The notes under the pieces were generated by a model, which was not told the origin of the DNA, did not search any database, and was given only the letters and a program-made list of their open reading frames with translations. A stretch of 64,000 nucleotides of DNA from Cryptomeria japonica (Eukaryota > Streptophyta > Pinopsida > Cupressales > Cupressaceae), in the NCBI RefSeq assembly GCF_030272615.1, contig NC_081410.1, forward strand, positions 571,775,241 to 571,839,240, given 5' to 3'. A program made the position numbers and the translations under genes. Positions 23,075 to 36,407 of the stretch are shown here, one piece after another. Numbering within the stretch: the stretch's first letter is position 1; the number at the start of each line of letters is the position of its first letter.

Positions 23075-25014
23075 TGTTACTCTTTTGTCTTTACGTTGTC
23101 CTTGATGACAAAAAGGACATAGTCACTATACAGATTTGCATCTCTATATGCATTGTGGACAGGTATATGCAATTAATTTATCCTTATTCGACATGTTTAC
23201 TAGCATTTTTTTATGTGGTTTATATAGTATGTCCCATGAAATATTATTTCATAGAACACATTGTATATAGCACATACAAATGCTTGTCAGCATAAAAAGT
23301 TTTTATTTAATGCTAACCACAACATTAGTCAAACAAAATGGATTCAAACAAACAAAAAAAAAGTGCTCATTCTTATGAGCTTCTATTGAATATGTGCATG
23401 ATATGGTGGGGCCTAGCGAATAGTGTTTGACATGGAGTGACACTTAAGTGACATGTCTTAAACATTGGAGGATTCAATATTTTATAGATGCGGATTTTAA
23501 AATGCATTTCAAAATGAAAAGGGTTCAGTATCTTCTTGTAAATGAACAAGCAAGAGATATTTGTTGTTTTTGTTGTAATGTTGCAAACCCTAACAAGCCG
23601 CTGCCATGGGTAAGGTGAAGGCAGTTACAGTGACTTATTTTAGTCATTTTTTGATGTGGGTTTTGAATATGTCAATTTGCAGTTGTAGACAATACAAATG
23701 ATGGACTTTGTGGCTGAATATATAGGGGTTTCATTATGATTTTCACAGATTCTTGTCTGCAGAATAAAATGTCATCTTCTCCAAATATTATCATTTCATC
23801 ATTTTAGTTTTTCAATTAAAAATGAAGAAAGTGGTTGTGATAAAGGATTTCCCAAAGATTTTATTTCATTTATTCTTGCACATCTAAAAATCAAAAGCAT
23901 GGGTTATTCGAATGAACTAGGTCTGTTAATTCATTTTCTCTGATAGTGCAAAAGGTTTCTTTGATTAATTGTTATCAAGAATAAAATATGTGTTTTTTTT
24001 AGTTATCAAAATTAGAGGAAATAATTTCATAATCGATTTCTTCATGTTAAAACAAAAAAGAAGTTATTTTCAGGTTTAGTTGATCAAACCCTAGTTAGGG
24101 TGTGGTAACTCTATTTCAAGGGTTACATATTGAAGTCAAAATAACAGACAGATGGGTATTGTTAAGACATAGAGGAGTATTTTTGTGGGTGTGTTGAGAA
24201 CAAGATTTCTTCGATGCAAAAATAAAATATCGATCTTTTGCAGAGGGTTTTATTGGTTGTAAATTCTTTTGAGATAAGGTGTGTGTTATCTCTATCTATT
24301 GTAAACCAGAGATAGAGTTTACTCTCTCTAAGTGAGACTCAGATTGATTTGAAAAAGAAATGTGTAACTCTTTGTTTGTTAAAACGGAGATATGAAGGAT
24401 ATGTTGAAATACTCTTTGTAGTTGGAATAATTATATATGTTGCTTCATTATACTCGTTCCAACCAGTGATAATCTTGTGATTGCAATTATGAAATTACAA
24501 GGTTACCATTGATAGTAACTTGAGTTGACACTTTACATTGTAAGAAGCAAAGGGGTTGGTGCTCCTTGAAGTATTAAGACTTCTAAATTCAGTGTAATGA
24601 GTTGGTGCTCCATGATTTAATAAAATGCAATCTTAACGAGTGGTTTTTCCACCCCAAGAGGGTTTTCCACTCATAAAAATATGTGTTACATGTTATTCAT
24701 TGTCTCATTAGACCGCTCTAATATTATTTGTCAATCTGCCCTATTATTGTTATCTTGTTCAAAAAGTTTGTCATGTTGATTATTTCATTCAAGGATTAAA
24801 GTAGTTCAGATAAGTATTGTTCCATTCTGTTTTCTTTTCAAAAGACTGAGTTTCAAAAGTATAAAAGAACTGTTCAATTATGTTCATGTTGAACGGTTAA
24901 AGGTATATGCTTCTATAAAATCAAATCTGGCGTGTAAATTGTTTATATGCTGAGTCAAAATATCTGTTGACTCTGATTCACCCTTCCCCTCTCAGAATCA
25001 GTTCACTTCCAACA
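23075..25014 (+). repeat. 5' LTR of E3 (1,940 bp)
   Basis: It starts TGTTACTCTTTTG and ends CACTTCCAACA. The closing C-rich block with CTCTCAG is at about 24981-24997. The R/U5 motif GTGGTTTTTCCACCCC is at about 24640-24655, with GTTTTCCACTC after it. TATA-like stretches lie at 23218-23226 and near 24430; which is used is not clear. Short frames inside are LTR sequence, not genes. Confidence 0.93.
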
Positions 25015-25016
25015 AG

Positions 25017-25028
25017 TGGTATCAGAGC
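25017..25028 (+). promoter_or_regulatory. Primer binding site of E3
   Basis: TGGTATCAGAGC, two bases after the LTR end, initiator Met-tRNA type. Confidence 0.95.
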
Positions 25029-25090
25029 ATAGGGTCCCTGTGTTTTAGGTTTGCCCTAGGGATTGTTCTTGGTCTTTTAGAAGTTGTGTC

Positions 25091-28000
25091 ATGGCTCAAA
25101 CACAAGACAATGCCTCACTTACTAGAGCTCCCCTCTTTGATGGCATAGATTATGTTTTTTGGAGGATCAGGATGGAAATATACTTGATCTCAGTTGATGT
25201 CAATGTATGGAACATTTTGATCACTAAATATGTTGTTCTTACTATTATTCCCGCAGATCCTGATGCTAAAACTCAGTATGAATTAAATGCTAGAGCTAAG
25301 AATGATCTTTTGTGTGGTCTCACTAAGGATGTTTTTGTAAAGGTCATGCATTGTGCATCTGCTTATGACATATGGAATAAACTTGAAACAATTTATTAGG
25401 GCAATGCAAAAGTTAAAGAAATCTAAAATTCTCACACTCAAGAATCAGTTTAAGTCTCTGAGAATGAAAGAAGATGAGACTATTGCAAGCTATTTTCTCA
25501 GAATAGATGAAGTTGTAAACTACAGAAGAGGTCTTGGTGAAATTGTTGTCGAAAAAGACATTGTTAGAAAGGTCATCAGAACCTTGTTACCTAAATTTGA
25601 AACTAAGGTTTCAACCTTATAAGAAAAGAAGATTTTTTCTACAATGTCTCTTGATAGCTTACAAAGCATTCTCACAGCCTATGAAATGAGGATTGGTAGC
25701 AATCCTTCCACTTCTAAAGAGACTGCTTTCAAAGCAGAAAAGAAAGAAGAACCTAATAGTGAATCTAAACTTTCAGATGCTATAGAAGCTCTACTTGTTA
25801 GAAAGCTGAAAAAGAAGTATAAGAGTAAATTGCCCTTCAAATGCTTCAACTGTGGCAAAACTGGACACTTTGTTGCTTAGTGCTCTCTAAGTGATCAAAA
25901 CAGTGAGGAAGAAAAACCAAAAAAGTTTTACAAAAAGAAAATGTGGAATCCTAAAACAAAATTCAATTCTTTCAAGAAAAAGAAGAGTCTCTTTACTAAA
26001 GAAGACTATGAAGTTGAATCAGATGACTCACCTTGTGAAGGTGATGAAACTTTGTTTATGGCTGAAATAGAAACCTCTTCAAAGCAAGACTTGATTAGCA
26101 AACCAGAAAATAAACTTGATGATGCGGATCAAGGTGAAGTTGATCTGGAAGGAGAGTTACTTTGTGCTCTCAATGAAATCAAGAGATTAAAGAAGCTTGT
26201 TGCTTCTCATGAAAGCTCAAATCAAATACTACAAGTTGAGTTGCATGACTCAAACTTGGCTATTACAAACTTGAAATCTCTTCTTGAAGAGAGAGAAAAG
26301 AAAATTGAGACCTTAGAACAACAATCAATAAAACAAAAAAAGAGATTGAACAATATGAAAGTACCATGCATTTGAATGATATCTTGAGCAAACAAAAGCA
26401 ACACAAAAATTTGACTGGAGTAGGTTTTGATAAATCTGAATCATCAAAACAAATTACTAGGCATACAAACAGAAAACAACTTGAAACTTACAACAGAATA
26501 ACACCGTTTAGGTTTGGATTCTTTCATGGTTATTACTTTTACTGCAATAAGTTTGGCCATAAGGTAAACACTTGTAGATTTCTATAGCATAGAACTCCTA
26601 TGTTTGGACAAAAACAAGCCTATGGCTTTCCAAACACTATGAAGTGTATTAAATGTAACACCTTTGGACATACCTCTACTTAGTGCAAATCAAAGGCAAA
26701 TGTTGATAAGATGTGAAAACAAAAGTTCGTACCTAGCACTGAACAAACAATGATTGTGCAAATTGCATTTATGTCAAATAAGAAATCAATGTGGGTGTTG
26801 GACAGTGGTTGTTCACACCATATGACAGGGGATAGGAATAAATTTCTTCACTTGAAAAATTTTGACAGAGGTTTTGTAAGATTTGGTGATAATTCAGGAG
26901 CCTTTGTTAGACGTAAGGGCACACTACTACTGAATGATGATACTCCAATCCATGATGTATATTTTGTTGAAGGATTAAAACATAATTTGTTGAGTGTCAG
27001 TCAAATCTATGACAGTGGTTATAATGTATCCTTTAGTTCTCAAGGTTGTGCTATCAAAAACAAATATGGTAAAATTGTTGTTGCTGGTATGAGAACAATT
27101 GGCAATGTTTATAACCTGCTTGACTCTATAAATTGAAAAAACATTGAAGGCATGTGTCTTATGGGTTAAGTAGAGGAAAACTGGTTGTGACACAAGCGCT
27201 TGGGACGTGTGAATTTTGATAATCTGGTTCAAATCAACAAGAATCAGAATGTCAGGGGTTTACCCATTTTGAGTATACCAACAAACTCTGTGTGCAAAGA
27301 GTGTCTGAAAGGTAAACACACAAAGGTATCTTTTAAATCTAAAGAACACACTTCTACCAGACCATTACAACTTTTTCACATAGATTTATGTGGTCCAACA
27401 AGGACACAATCTATCTATGGTGAAAAATATTTCATGGTCTTTGTGGATGATTATACAAGAATGGTATGGGTCACTTTTCTCAAACACAAATCAAAAGAAT
27501 TTGACAGATTTAAAATTTTAGGAAAATGGTTGAACGTGAAACTGATCTAAAACTAAAATGTTTAAGATCAGATAAGGGTGGTGAGTTTACATCACAAGAA
27601 TTCATAGATTATTGTGAAAGACATGGCATTAAAAGACAATATGTTGTTGCTCGAACGTCTCAACAGAATGGAGTGGTAGAGAGAAAAAATAGAAAAATCA
27701 AAGAAATGGCTCGTACAATGCTCAATGAAGAAAATCTGCCAGACAGGTATTGGAAAGAGTTGTTCACACAATAGTGTATATTCTGAATCATGTGCAAATC
27801 AGGGTAAAATCTACCTTTACTCCTTATGAAATTTGGTATGGTAAAACTGCTTCTATTAAATATTTTAAGATTTTTGGATGCAAGTGTTACATTAAAAGAG
27901 ATGAAGAAAATCTAGGAAGCTTTGATACTAAAACTGATGAGGGTATCTTTCTTAGATACTCAACTCATAGCAAAGCTTATAATTGTTTCAACAATAGGTT

Positions 28001-29857
28001 GAATAAAATTGTTGAAACAGTTAATGTGAGATTTGATGAGAAATTGCTTCTTAGTGATGATGTGCAAGATGTTGAGGAGGATACTCCAATAAGACTTGAT
28101 CAAGCTCCTAAACCTGCTGAAGTAGAAATAACAAATGAAGAGAGTGAATCTAGTCCTGAAGCAAGAATTCCTCTACATACACCCTCAAGAATCATTACTA
28201 AAACACATCCTCAAAGTCAAATTATTGATAACATAGATACAGGAATCATGACTAGAAGAAGAACAAAAACTGATGAACAAGATCAAATGGCTAAGCATTA
28301 TTGTTTGGTAACATATTTTGAACCAAGTCTGTCTCTGATGCATTGATTGATGATTGTTGGCTAAATGCAATGAGAGATGAAATTATTCAAATAGAAAAGA
28401 AGAAAACCTGGGAACTAGTGCCTAGACCATATGATAAAAATGTTATAGGGGGAAAATGGATTTTCAAAAATAAACTTGATGAATCTAGTAAAGTTGTTAG
28501 GAATAAGGCACACTTTATCTGTAAAGGCTATGCTCAACAAGAAGGTGTAGATTTTGGTGAAACATTTGCACCTGTTGCTAGGTTAGAGTCAATACAGATA
28601 TTTCTTGCATATTCTTGCCATAATAACTTTTTAGTCTATCAAATGGATGTTAAAACAACATTCTTAAATGGCTATCTTGATAAGGAGGTGTATATGGAAC
28701 AACCATAAGGGTTTGTCTCTGCAAATAAACCTGATTATGTATACAGATTGAAAAAGGCTCTTTACGGGCTTAAACAAGCTCCAAGAGCCCGATACTCTAG
28801 GTTGGATGCTCATCTTACAGCAAATGGATTCTCTAGAGGTGGAGTAGATAGTAACTTGTATGTCAAGATTGAAGGTAATGATATTTTAGTTGTTGAAGTA
28901 TATGTGGATGATATTATTTTTGGCTACAATAATGATTCCTTATCTAAAAAGTTTTCAAAACTCATGGAATCAAAATTTGAAATGTTCATGTTGGGTGAAG
29001 TAGCCTTTTTTATTGGTCTTCAAGTATTGCAACTTGAAGAGGGCATATTTTTGTCACAAACTAAATATGAAAAAGAAATGCTTAAGAAGTTTAACATGAC
29101 AGATTGCAAACCAATTAGCATTCCAATGGAGACTGGCTGCAAATTGACTAAGACTGATGATTCTTCTGAGGTAAATCAATCAGAGTATAGATCAATGATA
29201 GACAGTTTACTATATTTGACTGCATCTAGACTTGATTTAATGTATGCAATATGTCCGGTTTCACGCTTTCAGTCTGCACCTAAACAATCTCACTTGACTG
29301 TTGTGAAAAGAATATTTAAGTACATTCAGGGTACTTTAGACTATGGCTTGTGGTATCCTCAGAAAAATGATTTTTCTCTTGTTGGTTTCACTGATGCTGA
29401 TTGGGCTAGCTGTATGGATGACAAAAAAGGCACCAATGGTGTGACTTTCTTTCTAGGAGATTGTCTTGTTGCCTGGCACAGTAAAAAGCAAGATTGTGTC
29501 ACACTATCAACTGCAGAATCTGAATATATCGCAACCACTACCTATTGTACCCAGTTAATCTGGATGTCTCATCAGCTTGCTGATATGGGTATTTCAGTTG
29601 ACAAACCCATCTCATTTTTTTGTGATAACACTAGTGCCATCCATCTCTCTAAGAATCATGTTACTCATTCTCGCACTAAACATGTTGCTATGAAATTGCA
29701 TTTTCTACAAGAACAAGTGTTAGCTAATGAATTTCAGATTTTGTATGTGCCCTCCTAGGCACAAGTGGCTGACATTTTCACAAAAGCTCTATCGAAAGAA
29801 GCGTTTGAACGTTTCAGGGACAAGTTGGGAGTCATCTCTTCATCTATTCCTTCTTAA
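25091..29857 (+). pseudogene. Copia gag-pol polyprotein (E3), inactivated
   Basis: The start at 25091 (M-A-Q-T-Q-D-N) opens a typical gag. Gag is long, with zinc knuckles at about 25836 (C-F-N-C), 26540 (Y-F-Y-C, first Cys lost) and 26642 (C-I-K-C) and a coiled coil between (about 26150-26370, L/E/K-rich). The protease has L-D-S-G-C-S-H-H-M-T (about 26797). Integrase has C-K-E-C, then S-D-K-G-G-E and N-G-V-V-E-R-K. RT has an intact Y-V-D-D (about 28900). RNase H has F-T-D-A-D-W-A and S-T-A-E-S-E-Y. The frame changes near 25420, 26350, 27525 and 27770-28340, and at least ten stops interrupt it, many TAG or TAA in place of a Gln codon. Confidence 0.93.
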
Positions 29858-29872
29858 TACCCTGTTTTTAGT

Positions 29873-30203
29873 AAGGGGGAGCTTCAGTCTCTACTCGCAG
29901 CCTTCTGCTATTTTTCCCTTTGTCCTTGAGACAAAAAGGGGGAGAAGATATCATTGATTATTGACTTTAGTTTGATCTCAGTTTGACAGTTTTGACAATT
30001 TTTTATCATTGACTTCAGTTTGATCTTAGTTTGACTATTTTTTCTTTAGTGATGGAATTTGGAATTTGATATCATTGACATACTTGGTATATATGTTTGA
30101 TATCATGGATTCATTGACAGTGATGATTTTGATTCATACAGTTGTTTTTAACAGGTCAATGATGGCATGATTTTTTTTTGCCATCAAGGACAAAGGGGGA
30201 CTT
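29873..30203 (+). promoter_or_regulatory. Region with three polypurine tracts before the E3 3' LTR
   Basis: AAGGGGGAGC (about 29873), AAAAAGGGGGAGAAG (about 29934) and AAAGGGGGA (30192-30200) occur between the pol stop and the LTR. The last abuts the LTR and is the likely primer for plus-strand synthesis. Repeated polypurine tracts here are a known Sirevirus hallmark. Confidence 0.8.
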
Positions 30204-31745
30204 TGTTACTATTTTGTATTTACGTTGTCCTTGATGACAAAAAGGACATAGTCACTATACAGATTTGCATATCTATATGCATTGTGGATAGGTATATGCA
30301 ATTAATTTATCCTTATTCGACATGTTTACTAGCACTTTTTTATGTGGTTTATATAGTATGTCCCATGAAATATTATTTCATAGAACACATTGTATATAGC
30401 ACATACAAGTGCTTGTCGGCATAAAAAGTTTTTATTTAATGCTAACCACAACATTAGTCAAACACAATGGGTTCAAAAAAAAAAAGCGCTCATTCTTATG
30501 AGCTTCTATTGAATATGTGCATGATATGGTGGGGCCTAGCGAATAGTGTTTGACGTGGAGTGACACTTAAGTGACATGTCTTAAACATTGATGGATTCAA
30601 GATTTTATAGATGCGAATTTTAAAATGCATTTCAAAATGAAAAGGGTTCGGTATTTTCTTGTAAATGAACAAGCAAGAGATATTTGTTGTTTTTGTTGTA
30701 ATGTTGCAAACCCTAACAGGTCGCCGCCATGGGTAAGGTGAAGGTAGTTACAATGACCCGTTTTAGTCATTTCTTGATGTGGGTTTTGAATATGTCAATC
30801 TATAGTTGTAGACGATACATATGGTGGACTTTGTGGCCGAATATATGGGGATTTCATTCCGATTTTCACAGATTCTTGTCTGCAGAATTAAATGTCATCT
30901 TCTCCAAGTATTAAATGAAGAAAGTGGCTGTGATAAAGGATTTCCCAAAGATTCTATTACATTTATTCTTGCACATCTGAAAATCAAAAGCATGGGTTAT
31001 TCGAATGAACTAGGTCTGTTAATTCATTTTCTCTGATAGTTCAAAAGGTTTCTTTGATTAATTGTTATCAAGAATAAAATATGTTCTTTTTTCAATTATC
31101 AAAATCAGAGGAAATAATTTCATAATCAGTTTCTTCATGTTAAAACATAAAAGAAGTTATTTTCAGGTTTAGTTGATCAAACCCTAGTTAGGGTGTGGTA
31201 ACTCTATTTCGAGGGTTACATATTGAAGTTAAAATAACAGACAGATGGGCATTGCTAAGACATAGAGGAGTATTTTTTTGGGTGTGTAGAGAACAAGATA
31301 TCTTTGATGCAAAAACATAATATTGATCTTTTGTAAAGGGTTTTATTGGTTGTAAATTCTTTTGAGATAAGGTGTGTGTTGTCTCTATCTGTTGTAAACC
31401 AGAGATATAGTTTACTCTCTCTAAGTGAGATTGAGATTGATTTGACAAAGAAACATGTAACTCTTTGTTTGTTAAAATAGAGATATGAAAGATATGTTGA
31501 AATACTCTTTGTAGTTGGAATCATTATATATGCTACTTCATTATACTAGTTCCAATCAGTGATAATCTTGTGAATGCAATTATGAAATTACAAGGTTACC
31601 ATTGGTTGTAACTTGAGTAGACACTTTACATTATAAGAAGCAGAGGGGTCGGTGCTCCTTGAAGTATTAAGACTTCTAAATTCAGTGTAATGAGTTGGTG
31701 GTCTATGATTTAATAAAAGGCAATCTTAATGAGTGGTTTTTCTAC
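30204..31745 (+). repeat. 3' LTR of E3, first part
   Basis: It matches 23075 onward, with a few percent divergence and a ~30-bp deletion near 30910. It stops after GTTTTTCTAC inside the conserved R/U5 motif, where E5 inserted. Confidence 0.93.
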
Positions 31746-32623
31746 ATGATGATGTGTTTTTTATGCACATGCGAACAAAGAATAAAATACCAAGGTATCT
31801 TATCCTCTCTTGAACAAATTTTCCTCGACTACCGAAGATCTCGCCGAAGGATCAATCGAAGTAACTCCAAGGTTCTGATGTGTAGGGTCTCTACGTGTGG
31901 ATAAGCTCTTGCGGTATGATGTGATTTTGCTGGAATCACAAGGGGACTTACATTCGATGACCTGAGCTTATGATTTGATTTGGATATCACTGGAATGTGG
32001 AACTTTACTGGTCCTTGATTTTAAAAAAGGAAAAAAGGATAAGGGTTGGAGAGGAATATAATTCTAACACTAAGAATGTAGGAGTAATGGATGACCTTTG
32101 ATGAAACTCTAGCTCAATCTTGCTTTGACATGCTATGATCATCTCCACAAGGTTAGTGCAATCTTCTAAGAATAGCTTTATGATGTTCAATTCACCGCTA
32201 CAAGCATAGACACCGTCAAGCTTATGCATATCAGTGAAGGAGTGATAATTGAAGTTAAGCTTAAGCTAAATGATTCCAGTTGACTATGCAAGGCAAGTTT
32301 GCAATCAACAAACTGCTAGTAGTATGGATATACAAATTTCACCATTGATCATACAAATTTCTTCCATTCATCTAATAGCATGAAATTAAATTTGAGAAGT
32401 ATAGAGCCATGCAAATTGTAGAATCGACACATAGAATTCACCATTCCTTTAATAAAGTTTACATGTCTTTTGCAATAATGTCTTGGCAACAATCTTTGCC
32501 TTCTCTTTCTACTCTACTCTAAAATACTATCTACTATTGAGCTACTAATTATTGACTATCTCTCTAACTATTTCCTATTCTCTGACTATTCCCTATTAAC
32601 CTTTACAAATGAGGAGCCAAGGC

Positions 32624-32631
32624 TTTATATA
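32624..32631 (-). promoter_or_regulatory. TATA box in the E5 3' LTR
   Basis: The minus strand reads TATATAAA within a CTATATAAAGCC context, a good plant TATA box. The same site in the other LTR is 59787-59780. Confidence 0.6.
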
Positions 32632-33380
32632 GAGATCCCTTTATAGATTGACTGCTCAGATTGACTTTGAATCAATGGCTAGGATTACAAGATAGAAAAC
32701 CCTAATTATGGTTTGTTGCAACAAACTCCTTTAGCCAATGAGAAAATTACATCACATGAGTGAGGACCAATAGGAAGAAGGGGTGGGTACACCGAAGTTT
32801 GTGTTGCCTCCGATGAGTCAGGTACATTGAATCTGGACATGCTGAGGTGGACCAATCTGACTACAGGAGCATTGAATGGGATGCCATCTTGTCTGACGTC
32901 TATGTCTTGGTTGATCCTCCTCTGTCCTATATGTGAGTAATGATGTACCTCCTTTACTCCGATGTGCTTGATGAGGCTTCCTTACTGTCAAGTCTTCCTT
33001 ACTCTCAAGTCTTCCTTCTCCGGTAGCATACCTCACTTTGAAGTGTTGGTAAGGTCATTCTTCTCTGTCATCCTGTGGTTTCTTCATGTGGTAGAATGAG
33101 GTTTTGAAGCTAGCTTGAAACTCCTCGAACACTTGAAGTCTTCCAACGCTTCAAAAAACACCTTGATTCCACCTTTATGCCTTTAGAATATCCTTGATGA
33201 TGATGGACTAGAACAAGTCGTCCTTGTCCTGATCTTCTTCCATCTGCAAAACAAACCAAAAGGTTATTAAGGAAACATAATAAGTTCATTCAACATAGCA
33301 TTTTCTACCTTAAAACATCAACAAGAAGACATCAAAATGAAGCTTTCTCAAAATCCTTCCTAGCAACAGGCCCTATAAAA

Positions 33381-35909
33381 ATTTCGCTATGGACCCTTTG
33401 GAAGGGTCAGGAGCGAAATTTGCATTTTAGCTCAAATTTCATCATCTCCTTGCCTTGAACTTCTCTTAACCTTTGAATTGATTTCTCCTGAAGATATCAT
33501 TGATTTGACCCCCAAAAAGACCAAAAAGAGGATTTCGCTTTGGACCTAGGCCAGGGATAGGACCTATTTAGAATTTCGCTCTGGACTCTTTGGAAGGGTC
33601 AAGAGCGAATTTGTATTCTAGGACAAAATCTTCACAAATTGTGACCATGAATTGCTCAAATGCATGCCTAAGGATTACCTAAATCTCAATCAACACTAGG
33701 TTAGATGCAAAATTGGAGCAAAATGGAGTTTTTAAGGATTTCGCTCTGGACCCTTTAGAAGGGTTCGGAGCGAAATTCGTGATTTAGGAAAAAATCTATC
33801 ATTTCTCTACTCCAAAATTCCTTCCAAGGCAAGAATACACTAGTCTTATCTCCACCAAGGCTTGGGAATCCATTTCTTAATCTCAATCATGGGCAAATTA
33901 GGTGATTTTGGGAATTTCGTTCTGGACCCTTTGGAAGGGTTAGGAGTGAAATTCATTCTTTAGGTCAAAATCCTTACTTTTTGAACTCATGACCCATTCA
34001 AATACATGCCTATGGCCAAATTTAAGTCCAATTCACCTTCATCAACATTTGGTCTAACACAAATTTGGAAGAAAAAGGATATTTTGAGAATTTCACTCTG
34101 GACCCTTTGGAAGGGTCAGGAGCGAAATTCTAGTTTTAGACTTTGATCTTTCATTTCCTTCACTTCAATTCATCTTGCAAGGAATAAATACATCACTCCA
34201 CCTTCAACCACGCCATAGGAATCAAAGTTTTGGCTTCACACAAGGAGAAAATAGGTGGTTTGAGGAATTTCCCTCTGGACCCTTTGGAAGGGTCAGGAGC
34301 GAAATTCTAGTTTTAGACTTGATCCTTCATTTCCTTCACTTCAATTCATCTTGAAAGGAAAAAATACTTCACTCCGCCTTCAACCACGCTATAGGAATCA
34401 ATGTTTTGGCTTCACACAAGGAGAAAATAGGTGGTTTGAGGAATTTCGCATTGGACCCTTTGGAAGGGTCAGGAGCGAAATTCTTGCTTTGCTTGTTTTC
34501 TCTTACTTAACCCAATTCTCCTCACTTTGTTCTACCTTGACTCTCCCCTTGAATCCTTCTTCCATGTATGCAACACTTTGTTTGACCTCAAAATGGCTTG
34601 CTAGGAGAAATTCGCTAAAAATCATGGCCAACGACAAGACCTATTTAGAATTTTGAGAAATTCTTGTTCTAGCTCAAAATCTTGATCATTGGTGGCCATA
34701 AATAATTCAAAGGCATGCCTAGGTGTCTCTCAAAGCTCAATCCACCTTGATCCACACTTGGTTAGACAAAAAAATGGAAGGAAAGGAGGGATTTTATGAA
34801 TTTCGCTCTGGACCCTTTGGAAGGGTTAGGAGCGAAATTCATGTTTTATGCTTGAATCTTCATTCTTTCAACTCCAATCAACCTAAAAAAGGCAAGGACA
34901 CATCACTCTACTCCCATCCATGCCATAAAACCAAGAATTTGACTTTCTCCCAAGGAAAAATTCTTAAGAATTTCGCTCTGGACCCTTTGGAAGGCTTAGG
35001 AGCGAAATTCTAGTTTTTGCTCAATTCTTTCACATTTGGTGATCAAAAGCAACTCAAAACCATTCTTAATGACATCTTCAATCTTAATTCACCCTGACCC
35101 ACACTTGGCTTGACACAAGATTGAGACAAAAAAGGGAGGTTTTAGGAATTTCACTCTGGACCCTTTGGAAGGGTTAGGAGCGAAATTCACATTCTTGGTT
35201 GATTTCACACCTCTTTCATCCAATCCATCTTAAAACTTGATCAAAATAACCCTCCTCTCACCAGATTCAAGTGAATTTTCCACCTACTTAGTTCAAAACA
35301 AGGTCTTTCCAATGTCCTAGGCAAGATAGAGGGTCAAATGAGGATTTCACTCTGGACCCTTTGGAAGGGTCAGGAGCGAAATTCTCATTTTGAGCTAATT
35401 TATCACTTATTTTCTCCTTTTCATGCCTTGGACATACTTTGTTAGGCTTCCTTCCATCATGATCATGTGAATTTGCTCTTCAATTTGACATCTAGCCCAA
35501 GGTTTTGTGAAAAATAAGGTTTTACATGAATTTCGCTCTGGACCCTTTGGAAGGGTTAGGAGCGAAATTCACCTTAGGCTATAATCCTGACTTCATCTTT
35601 CACATTTCTTCATTCCAAATAAGTGTTTTGCCTTCACTCAAGCCTAGGAATGAGCTAGTTAGTGGATTTGAGCAATGTAGAGTGTCTTACAAAGGAATTT
35701 GATGTGGACCCTTTGGAAGGGTCAAGAGCGAAATTCCTATTCTAGGCTTGATTCTCTTTGGAATTGACTTGACTTCTCCTTAGACTAATGCCTTGATCCA
35801 TTTCTTTTCCTATTTTTGCAAATTCTCTCAACCACTCACTAACTTTGGTCAAATTTTAGGTCCCTTATGAAATTCTCTCTGGACCCTTTGGAAGGGTCAA
35901 GAGCGAAAT
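33381..35909 (-). repeat. Hairpin array, copy in the E5 3' LTR (14 clear units)
   Basis: The plus-strand core ATTTCGCTCTGGACCCTT, loop TGG, AAGGGTCAGGAGCGAAAT is a near-perfect inverted repeat of 18-base arms. Copies start at 33381, 33573, 33738, 33914, 34090, 34267, 34443, 34800, 34970, 35148, 35344, 35530, 35697 and 35872. A decayed copy fills the double gap near 34610. Spacing is 165-196 bp, about 176 on average. Spacers are diverged relatives that mostly alternate between two types, whereas the hairpin core is much better conserved. Confidence 0.93.
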
Positions 35910-36407
35910 TCATGATTTGCTCAAATTCCTTGACCTTTTCATAAAATAATCATGTCCAGATTTGTCCAAGACATCTCCAAAGGACAGATAGGTCAACTAC
36001 TCATCAATCAACGCTCAAGACTTCATCACTCACCATTTTGACCTAACTCAGACCTTCAAAGATGATATTCACTCACCCATCTTCATTGACCTCCTCAAAC
36101 TCAAACAAGACACATGTAGCAACAAGAGCAAAAATTCACCCTAAGGAAGACTTTCAAAGATGACCCTAACCCTGAGCATCCATTGAATTGTCCTAGCTGA
36201 AATAGAGCCTGCTATCTTATTGATCCCTTGGCAACACTCAACATGCAAAGGCTAATAGACAAAACCCTAGAAGACCCAGAAACAAACCCCAAAAAGAAAA
36301 AAAAGGAGGGGTCCCCATTTGCAATGGGGTGAGGTGTGAATACGACACAACATCTAGCGCCACCTTGAATAAATGTTCTTAAACATTTCAGAGATAAAGA
36401 GTCAATT

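Larger units (their letters stand above)
31750..36352 (-). repeat. 3' LTR of E5 (~4.6 kb)
   Basis: On the minus strand it starts TGTTGTGTCGTATTC (36352) and ends in ACACATCA (31750). It holds the hairpin array at 33381-35909 in U3 and a TATA box at 32631-32624. It is about 540 bp longer than the other LTR because of array copy number. No coding sequence is recognised. Confidence 0.88.

Noticed and set aside
23047-23295. 82-codon ORF repeated at 30167-30424
   Set aside because: Inside the E3 LTR; repeated only as LTR copies.
32818-33036. Short minus ORF in the E5 LTR
   Set aside because: Not preserved in the other LTR at about 60000.
33381-35909. CRISPR-like regular repeats with spacers
   Set aside because: This is a plant LTR; the repeats are palindromic cores with homologous, not unique, spacers, and no cas genes are present.
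36353-36380. TCTAGCGCCACC read as a plus-strand primer site for E5
   Set aside because: The opposite end gives a better primer site on the minus strand, the TATA box and the ORF are also on the minus strand, and here the minus strand is purine-rich as a polypurine tract should be.
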